Part shown: piece by piece, positions 5,377 through 10,281 of the stretch
How the letters are laid out: each line of letters starts with the position of its first letter
Numbering within the stretch: the first letter of the stretch is position 1
Translations under genes and position numbers: made by a program
Notes under the pieces: model-generated
Told to the model about the DNA's origin: nothing
The model's input: the letters and a program-made list of their open reading frames with translations, nothing else
Database searches by the model: none
Assembly (NCBI GenBank): GCA_964581905.1
Contig: CAZOQJ010000084.1
Coordinates: forward strand, 1-10,281
DNA from: CAZBWE01 sp964581905
GTDB taxonomy: Bacteria; Planctomycetota; Phycisphaerae; Sedimentisphaerales; Anaerobacaceae
DNA length: 10,281 bases
Reading direction: 5' to 3'

Positions 5377-6474
5377 TCAGGCCAGCAAAATTTCGCAGAT
5401 TTTCTGCTGTAAACTCGGTGATGGTCTCTTTGCAAAAGATGCCGTCTTTTTCGCAAACACTGTTACAGCCGGACCGATAGGGCCATAAACAGCCGGCTCA
5501 GTTGGCCCAAAGACAGCAAAGCTCTTAATACCCAATGCGGCAGCCAGATGAGTAATGCCGCTGTCATTGCCCAAAAAAACATCAGCACAACTCAAAAGAG
5601 CCAATACCTGCGTCAAAGATAAATCCGCGAGACATTTTGCAACGCTGCTTATTTTTTTGAGCGTTGTTTTGCTAAATCTATCTAACTCAGCAGGCCCGAG
5701 CAAAAATACCACTTCGATACCTTTCGAGATGAGCTGTTTAGCTATAGCTAAAAAATTATCTAAGTGCCAGCATTTATTCGGCCCGCCGCTGCCCGGCTGA
5801 ATGATTACCAGCTTTTTACCGGAATCAACATCTATTTCCTTCAGCAGTTCTTTACCTCTGTTTATGTCTGCTTTGGTTGCTTTTATCAGGACCTCATTAA
5901 GTTCAACTTTCTTTGGCTCTAAAGGAAAACTGCTTTGCTCGATAAATTGCTGTATATAAAAATCGGTTAGGTGGCCGGAAAAGTTTTTTGCCTGCACCTG
6001 TGGTTGCCTCGCCACAGATGGCGCAGGCACAGGTGGCGGCTTCATAGACAATGTTATAACCTCCGCGCTGTGGCTGCAGTGGACAGTATAAATTAAGTTT
6101 TGTTCAAAGTTGCTGTTCGGCTCGCCCAAAAATGTCGCTATCCAGACATAATCAGCGAAAGCATTTATCAATGGGTCACCGTCCATAAGGTCAAACGTCT
6201 TATCCGGAGCAAACAGGCGATGTAAATCCATTGAATCCATGGAGCGAATACCATCAATGCAGGTTCTGTCCGACAAGATACCGATGTAATCGGTGTGCCC
6301 GAGAATATCAATGCTGCCCAATCCGAGTGAATCTTTCATAAATTTAGCTAATGGAATGGTCAATATACAATCGCCTATCGCCCCCGGCTGCAATATCGCT
6401 CCTCGCCGTGCCAGCCTTGTTGCTTGGGCACCTTTTTCTCTCAGCAAATTTAAGATGTCATCATTTGTTTGCAT
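5377..6474 (-). CDS. GT9-family glycosyltransferase (heptosyltransferase-like)
   Basis: Family 9 glycosyltransferases (the ADP-heptose:LPS heptosyltransferase type) have a GT-B fold and add sugars to the lipopolysaccharide core or related surface glycans on the cytoplasmic side of the inner membrane. The N-terminal loop QPGAIGD (about 29-35) matches the family's GSLGD-type motif. VIIQPGSGG at about 223-231 opens the second domain, and GNDSGITHLAAALG at 302-315 followed by FGPTEP at 322-327 is the donor-binding signature. The frame extends to a TTG at 6480, but GAGG (6483-6486) is eight bases from the ATG at 6474, which I take as the start, giving 365 residues. A Pro-rich stretch at about 149-164 is encoded by a palindromic block and looks inserted. 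The gene lies 102 bases after the TPR gene, in the same direction, and may share its transcript. The exact donor and acceptor cannot be told from sequence alone. Confidence 0.9.
   Translation of the reverse strand: MQTNDDILNLLREKGAQATRLARRGAILQPGAIGDCILTIPLAKFMKDSLGLGSIDILGHTDYIGILSDRTCIDGIRSMDSMDLHRLFAPDKTFDLMDGDPLINAFADYVWIATFLGEPNSNFEQNLIYTVHCSHSAEVITLSMKPPPVPAPSVARQPQVQAKNFSGHLTDFYIQQFIEQSSFPLEPKKVELNEVLIKATKADINRGKELLKEIDVDSGKKLVIIQPGSGGPNKCWHLDNFLAIAKQLISKGIEVVFLLGPAELDRFSKTTLKKISSVAKCLADLSLTQVLALLSCADVFLGNDSGITHLAAALGIKSFAVFGPTEPAVYGPIGPAVTVFAKKTASFAKRPSPSLQQKICEILLA
5986..6036. repeat. In-frame palindromic element inside the GT9 gene
   Basis: GCCTGC (5990-5995) pairs with GCAGGC (6023-6028), and CTGTGG (5998-6003) pairs with CCACAG (6012-6017): 12 pairs around a small internal loop and an eight-base hairpin loop. 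The block encodes VPAPSVARQPQVQAKN between KPPP and FSGHLTDFY, about 16 residues unlike the rest of the protein. It looks like a mobile palindromic repeat that landed in frame. Confidence 0.55.
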
Positions 6475-6576
6475 AATCAAATCCTCGTCATTTCCAGCGG
6501 AGCCGAGAAATCCAATATTTCGGTTTTTGCAATCTTATTAAAGGCTTATAGGAATGATTGTACCTTGTGATTTGTT

Positions 6577-8181
6577 CTATTTCAAATGGCTTTTGATAGC
6601 ATTAATTTGCTCTTCGGTAACCTTTATGCCCAATTCCTGGGCAATTTGTATATGCTTTAGGGCCAATTCATACTTTTTTAAATTATAATACCCAAAAGCA
6701 AGTCCGTAATGAGCATCACCCATCTTCGGCTCTATTTCAATTGCCTTTAAGAACGCGGCCGCTGCTTGTTCATACATACTCTTATTGGAATATGATGAGC
6801 CCAGATTGTAATAAATCGTACCCTCATCCGGCTTTATCCGAATGGCTTTTGTATAATACTTAATAGCCGCATCGTAATCTTGTTTACTAAAATATGCATT
6901 ACCCAGGTTTACCAATGCAGCCAGCATGTCGGGTTCGATAGATAGAGCCCTTTTGTATGCCTGAATCTCATCGTCAGTAAAACCCAACTTGTTGTAACAG
7001 ACGGCCAGGCCGAAATGCGCTTTGGCTATATCGCTGTTTATCTTCAAAGCGTTTTCATATTGAAGTATTGCACTTTTATAATTTTCCATCTGGCTGTAAA
7101 CGTCACCCAAATGGCTGTACAAAGAGGCGTTTTTCGGCTCCAGCTTAAGTGCCTTTTTCAATTTTGTTATTGCCTGGGAAAATCGCTGCTGTTTGCAGTA
7201 AGCCAGGGCCAAATTTGTGTAAGCATCTATGAAATTCGGGTCTAACTTGAGCGATTGCAGGTATTGTGAGATAGCATAGTGTAATCGGTCTTGTTCAACG
7301 TAAGCGTTACCAAGGTTGTTGTGTGTCTTGGCATCGTCAGGATTGATTTCCAGGGCCACCTCATATTGGTATATTGCATCCTTCAGGCGGTCCATTTCGA
7401 GGTAAATGTTTCCTAAGTTTGACCGTGCCTCAGACAATGATGGATTTATCTCAACCGCTGCTTCAAGTGCACGCTGTGCAGAGGCCCTGTTGCCGATAGT
7501 GCTGTAACTATTACCAAGATTATTAAAAAAACAGCCCAACGTCTGAATTTTATCCAGATTTTTCAAATAAATACTGCTGTTGCCCTTAGGCACTTTAAAT
7601 TTGTTTATATAATGTTCATCGGGAGCGGTTCCTCCTTTGCTTGTTGTTTCGATGTTGAATCTTGCATGCCCATCATCGTATCTGACAAAAAAGTGCCCTG
7701 GCACAACCACCCCATATAAAGGAAGACCAAGCCGCTCTGCCAGTGACAGATAAAGAATTGATAGACTCAGGCAATATCCTCGTTTTTTATCCAGCACGGT
7801 GTGCAAAAACAAATCATTTGGGTCGGCTGCTTCTGAAATAGATTCAAACCCAAGCTCATCGAACAGATACTTATTTATCACCGGAATCGCTGTATAGTTT
7901 GCCTTCGGCCCTTTGCTGTCGAGTCTGTCGCGAATTTCCAGGGCCATGTCGTCTAATTCTGCCAGGTGTCTTCGGCCGGGCACCAGGTCGCTCCAGTTCT
8001 CCGAGATAATTAAAGCGGCGGTGGCCAGGTCAATCTCGTCTTCATTTAGTCGCAGGACCTGTTCAATGGACTTTGCGTACAGACCGTTTTTGCCCTCATT
8101 GGCCAAAGGCCCGTCTTGGCGTGCCTGCACCGCCGAAGGGAGAATCAAAATACAAATCATTACTAAAAAAGTCTTTTTCAT
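6577..8181 (-). CDS. Secreted SirB1-like transglutaminase-fold protein with nine TPR repeats
   Basis: The product is about 534 residues. Residues 1-20 (MKKTFLVMICILILPSAVQA) form a signal peptide. A SirB1/transglutaminase-like domain follows: DPNDLFLHTVLDKKRGYC with the candidate catalytic Cys at about 137, then LPLYGVVVPGHFFVRY with His at about 163 and FNIET after it. From about residue 215 to the end are nine TPR units of 34 residues, each with the NLG-Y...A...Y..AL.I.P pattern, which usually mediate protein-protein contacts. The frame continues upstream to 8259, but those residues are hydrophilic and would bury the signal peptide. I chose the Met just before KKT; Met at 8196 is the alternative, and neither has a good Shine-Dalgarno sequence. 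It is 187 bases after the MATE gene and 102 before GT9. Whether it is an active protease or transglutaminase is unknown; many SirB1 proteins are uncharacterised. Confidence 0.88.
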   Translation of the reverse strand: MKKTFLVMICILILPSAVQARQDGPLANEGKNGLYAKSIEQVLRLNEDEIDLATAALIISENWSDLVPGRRHLAELDDMALEIRDRLDSKGPKANYTAIPVINKYLFDELGFESISEAADPNDLFLHTVLDKKRGYCLSLSILYLSLAERLGLPLYGVVVPGHFFVRYDDGHARFNIETTSKGGTAPDEHYINKFKVPKGNSSIYLKNLDKIQTLGCFFNNLGNSYSTIGNRASAQRALEAAVEINPSLSEARSNLGNIYLEMDRLKDAIYQYEVALEINPDDAKTHNNLGNAYVEQDRLHYAISQYLQSLKLDPNFIDAYTNLALAYCKQQRFSQAITKLKKALKLEPKNASLYSHLGDVYSQMENYKSAILQYENALKINSDIAKAHFGLAVCYNKLGFTDDEIQAYKRALSIEPDMLAALVNLGNAYFSKQDYDAAIKYYTKAIRIKPDEGTIYYNLGSSYSNKSMYEQAAAAFLKAIEIEPKMGDAHYGLAFGYYNLKKYELALKHIQIAQELGIKVTEEQINAIKSHLK

Positions 8182-8309
8182 CGGCTCTTGGGCCATCCTT
8201 AATTTGTCGTTGTCACTATCCTCACAAACTTTTTCACACGATACCGGATATGACAGCAAGTATCATATCTTACGAATCTTATCGTCATAAAGTTCCTTTA
8301 TATTTTCTA

Positions 8310-8334
8310 TTTTAGGTAATTATGATGCCTAAAA
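8310..8334. promoter_or_regulatory. Operator-like inverted repeat upstream of the TPR gene
   Basis: TTTTAGG (8310-8316) and CCTAAAA (8328-8334) form a perfect 7-bp inverted repeat with an A/T-rich 11-base spacer. It lies in the 187-base gap between the MATE and TPR genes, about 130 bases before the latter's start. The symmetry suits a dimeric regulator, but no regulator is encoded nearby. Otherwise the gap is A/T-rich without a clear promoter or terminator. Confidence 0.3.
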
Positions 8335-8368
8335 ATTGACCTTATTATATAAGCAATCACTGTACAAT

Positions 8369-9778
8369 CTACACTTCGACCGGTACGCCGACAGGGCGTC
8401 GCTTAAACAAATCTATCTGCATCCACCTGTTGCTCTTGAATCTCCAGCGATTTGCCAGCCCAACTGCAACCATACTGATTGCAGCGGCAATCCATGGCCC
8501 TACAGGGCCGAGAGACGGGAAAAATTTAACCATAAGCACACCGCCGGTTCCTAATATTATCACCGCTGCCAACGATGATACTATTGCCAGCCACACGGTG
8601 TCACCCGCGCCACGCAAAGAGCCGCTGTAAATAATCCTGGCTGCATGAAAAACCTGATATATAGCAGCACAAATCAAAATATTAACCCCGGCTTCAATCA
8701 CTTTGGCGTCAGAGGTCCAGAATCGCATCAAGGGCTCTCTAAATATAAGAAAGCAAATTCCTATTGTCCCCATATAGACAAACGCAATTCTCAAACATAT
8801 ACTCGTTTGTTTTGTTGCCAGGTTTTTTCGTCCCTGCCCAATTGTCTTGCCCACTGCCGCCGTCAAGGCCGTTGATATACCTACGATAGGCATAACAGAA
8901 ACATTTGTATAAGCTAATGCTGCGCTCGTTGCAGCTAACGCCTCTTTGCCGAACCTGCCCACCAGACCGAACAAAATCACTCCCCAAAAGGCAACGTTTA
9001 CCATCAATTCAAAACCGGCAGGAAGCCCCACTTTTAGCAAATCGTACATCTTGCCGAAATCGATATTTAACGTCCGCCTGGACTTGAAAGTTGAATTTAT
9101 TTTACTGCTTAAAAGCACAGTTATATTTATGCAGGCAATTACACCTATCCCGATAAATGTCCCCCAGCCCGCACCTGCAATCTCCAGCCGTGGAAAGCCG
9201 AACTTGCCGAATATCAACACGTAATTGCATGCAACATTTACCACCTGGCCGCATAAGGCTGCATACATCGTAATGATAGGCCTATGGATACCCATAAAAA
9301 ATTGGCTGCTTGCCCAGTTAATAACCGCCAGCATTTGGGCGTAGAGCATAATTCGAAGATATATTACTTCCATAGCACAAACTGTTGGCGGTTGGCCCAT
9401 CATTTTGAAAATCCATGGAGCCGCCGGCCACATAGTCGCCAGCACTACCGCGAAATACACAACTCCCATATATATCGTTTGCCAGAAGTAATTTGAGCAG
9501 ATGCTCTTATCGCCTCTGCCTAAGCTTTGACTTACAAACGTGTTTAAACTCGTCATTGCCCCGATTGCAAACGCACCGGGTACGAAACTAACAACCCCAG
9601 CCGGTAAAATGGCCGCCAATGCGTCGGTCCCCAGACGTGAAACCATAAACCTGTCCACGAACTGCATAATAGTAAACGATATGGTCGTTATCACCATTGG
9701 TGTTGCAAGCTTGAGCATATACCCAATTGATGTCTCGTCCACACCGTTTCTAATTTCGATTGTTGACTTATCGTCCAT
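8369..9778 (-). CDS. MATE-family multidrug/cation antiporter
   Basis: MATE proteins are inner-membrane transporters that export cationic drugs or metabolites in exchange for Na+ or H+. The 469-residue length is typical, and about 12 hydrophobic helices can be traced in two halves (residues about 20-225 and 240-445). Family features include VDRFMVSRLG in helix 1 with Asp42, the SLGRGD loop at 85-90 and its counterpart GQGRKNLA at 314-321 in the second half, and SGSLRGAGDT near 385-394. The C-terminus is basic and cytoplasmic. The ATG at 9778 has only a weak ribosome binding site. A palindromic repeat separates it from the YggU gene, and 187 bases separate it from the TPR gene, so it may be transcribed alone. 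NorM, DinF and polysaccharide-flippase-like relatives share this fold; two matching MatE halves favour a true MATE. The substrate is unknown. Confidence 0.93.
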   Translation of the reverse strand: MDDKSTIEIRNGVDETSIGYMLKLATPMVITTISFTIMQFVDRFMVSRLGTDALAAILPAGVVSFVPGAFAIGAMTSLNTFVSQSLGRGDKSICSNYFWQTIYMGVVYFAVVLATMWPAAPWIFKMMGQPPTVCAMEVIYLRIMLYAQMLAVINWASSQFFMGIHRPIITMYAALCGQVVNVACNYVLIFGKFGFPRLEIAGAGWGTFIGIGVIACINITVLLSSKINSTFKSRRTLNIDFGKMYDLLKVGLPAGFELMVNVAFWGVILFGLVGRFGKEALAATSAALAYTNVSVMPIVGISTALTAAVGKTIGQGRKNLATKQTSICLRIAFVYMGTIGICFLIFREPLMRFWTSDAKVIEAGVNILICAAIYQVFHAARIIYSGSLRGAGDTVWLAIVSSLAAVIILGTGGVLMVKFFPSLGPVGPWIAAAISMVAVGLANRWRFKSNRWMQIDLFKRRPVGVPVEV

Positions 9779-9797
9779 TTACCAAGACTCTGTTACG

Positions 9798-9882
9798 ATT
9801 GTCATTGCGAGGCCCGGCGGGCCGTGGCAATCTCCACTCGGCACACGTCATGAGATTGCTTCGCTTCGCTCGCAATGACGAT
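9798..9882. repeat. Large imperfect palindromic repeat (CATTGCGAG type)
   Basis: GTCATTGCGAG (9801-9811) is exactly complementary to CTCGCAATGAC (9869-9879), and inside it GCAATCTC (9827-9834) is complementary to GAGATTGC (9852-9859). Flanking bases extend the outer stem by three pairs. The inner parts contain GCCCGGCGGGC and CTTCGCTTCGCT runs. Elements with CATTGCGAG arms and a GCAATCTC/GAGATTGC core are known as dispersed intergenic repeats in several bacterial groups. It fills the gap between the YggU and MATE genes and could also act as a transcript-end structure. Confidence 0.75.
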
Positions 9883-9895
9883 ATAATTTTCACGG

Positions 9896-10195
9896 TTATT
9901 TTTTAAAATTCAGCTTCTCCAAAAGCACTTCAGCCGAGATGCCGGCAACCTGTATGTGCTTGACGGGATTCGTCTGGCCGGAGATTATCCGAACAGCATT
10001 TTTCTTCACGTCGAGCTGCTTGGCCAAAAACTCGACCAAGCTCTTATTGGCCTTTCCCTTCTCCGGTGCCGCTGAAACCTTAATCTTAATCATATTGTCG
10101 AGCAAGCCGCAAACAGCTGTTCTACTGCTGCCGGGCACGACCTTTACCACAAAGACAATACCCTCATCGACTTTTTGTATGGCGGGATTCGTCAT
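9896..10195 (-). CDS. yggU: YggU / UPF0235 (DUF167) family protein
   Basis: The protein is 99 residues, the usual length for this family, whose structures show a small alpha/beta fold. Its molecular role is not established. Recognition rests on FVVKVVPGSSRTAV near the N-terminus, IKIKVSAAPEKGKANKSL at about 37-54, the segment most typical of the family, and VRIISGQTNPVKHIQV at about 68-83. No signal peptide or membrane segment is seen. The ATG at 10195 lacks a Shine-Dalgarno sequence, but starting here gives the normal family length. The gap to the preceding partial gene is 44 bases, so they may share a transcript. A CATTGCGAG-type palindrome follows directly downstream. Confidence 0.92.
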   Translation of the reverse strand: MTNPAIQKVDEGIVFVVKVVPGSSRTAVCGLLDNMIKIKVSAAPEKGKANKSLVEFLAKQLDVKKNAVRIISGQTNPVKHIQVAGISAEVLLEKLNFKK

Positions 10196-10239
10196 TTAGG
10201 AAGTTAAATCCAATTAAATAGAAGGCATCCTCCAGAATA

Positions 10240-10281
10240 TTATTCGGCAATCTCCCTGAGGTTTACTCCGACAGCGAACTG
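10240..10281 (-). CDS. C-terminal end of an unidentified gene (5' part outside window)
   Basis: A - strand frame enters from the right edge and reads QFAVGVNLREIAE before TAA at 10242-10240. Its composition looks like real protein, and its stop lies 44 bases before the YggU start, a normal within-operon spacing. Thirteen residues are too few to name a family. The other two - strand frames here also end soon, so the choice of frame rests on composition only. Confidence 0.4.
   Translation of the reverse strand, partial: QFAVGVNLREIAE

Noticed and set aside
6503..6527. Terminator-like CCGAGAAAT...ATTTCGGTTTTT on the + strand
   Set aside because: No + strand gene ends there, the stem has a two-base bulge, and the T-run is on the wrong strand for the genes present.
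8182..8259. The 26-codon N-terminal extension of the TPR protein starting at 8259
   Set aside because: It is hydrophilic and Cys-containing, and would put a typical signal peptide (MKKTFLVMIC...) internally; a start just before KKT is more natural.
8310..8334. DtxR/IdeR-type iron box
   Set aside because: The half-sites resemble TTAGG/CCTAA, but the 21-base span and A/T-rich centre do not fit the 19-bp consensus.
1..10281. CRISPR arrays, tRNA or rRNA genes, transposases, phage or toxin-antitoxin genes
   Set aside because: I looked for regularly spaced repeats, cloverleaf-like segments and hallmark protein motifs on both strands and found none.

Overview
The window looks like a chromosomal stretch of a Planctomycetota bacterium, probably of the Phycisphaerae type. 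This is an inference from three things: a PEP-CTERM surface protein, a SecA whose scaffold region is expanded by extra repeats, and many dispersed palindromic repeats between and inside genes. No rRNA, tRNA, CRISPR array, transposase or phage gene is visible, so I read it as ordinary chromosome rather than a mobile island.

Layout. At the left edge the 3' part of secA runs on the + strand and ends in a zinc-binding SEC-C tail. A 348-base gene-poor stretch follows, holding a double-hairpin repeat and a likely terminator. Every other credible gene is on the - strand. Reading leftward from the right edge they are: the last codons of an unidentified gene; a YggU/UPF0235 protein; a palindromic repeat; a MATE-family transporter; a secreted SirB1-type transglutaminase-like protein with nine TPR units; a GT9 (heptosyltransferase-like) glycosyltransferase; a long structured leader; a 764-residue glycine-rich, partly collagen-like PEP-CTERM protein with its own terminator; and two small unidentified genes 17 bases apart that converge on secA.

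How the genes may work together. Several products concern export and the cell envelope: SecA (translocation), the PEP-CTERM protein (secreted, then presumably processed by an exosortase encoded elsewhere), GT9 (surface glycan synthesis) and the secreted TPR protein. A functional link between them is inference only. The glycine-rich gene appears to be its own unit, with a -10-like box, a leader of about 250 bases with GC-rich hairpins and two tiny coupled ORFs, a strong Shine-Dalgarno sequence and a terminator.

Most worth a second look: (1) two unrelated genes, GT9 and the 209-codon unknown, each carry an in-frame palindromic block of about 48 bp that reads like an inserted repeat; (2) the structured leader of the glycine-rich gene; (3) five WA-motif repeats in SecA; (4) genuine Gly-X-Y triplet runs in the PEP-CTERM protein. 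I did not find a clear new defence or mobile system.
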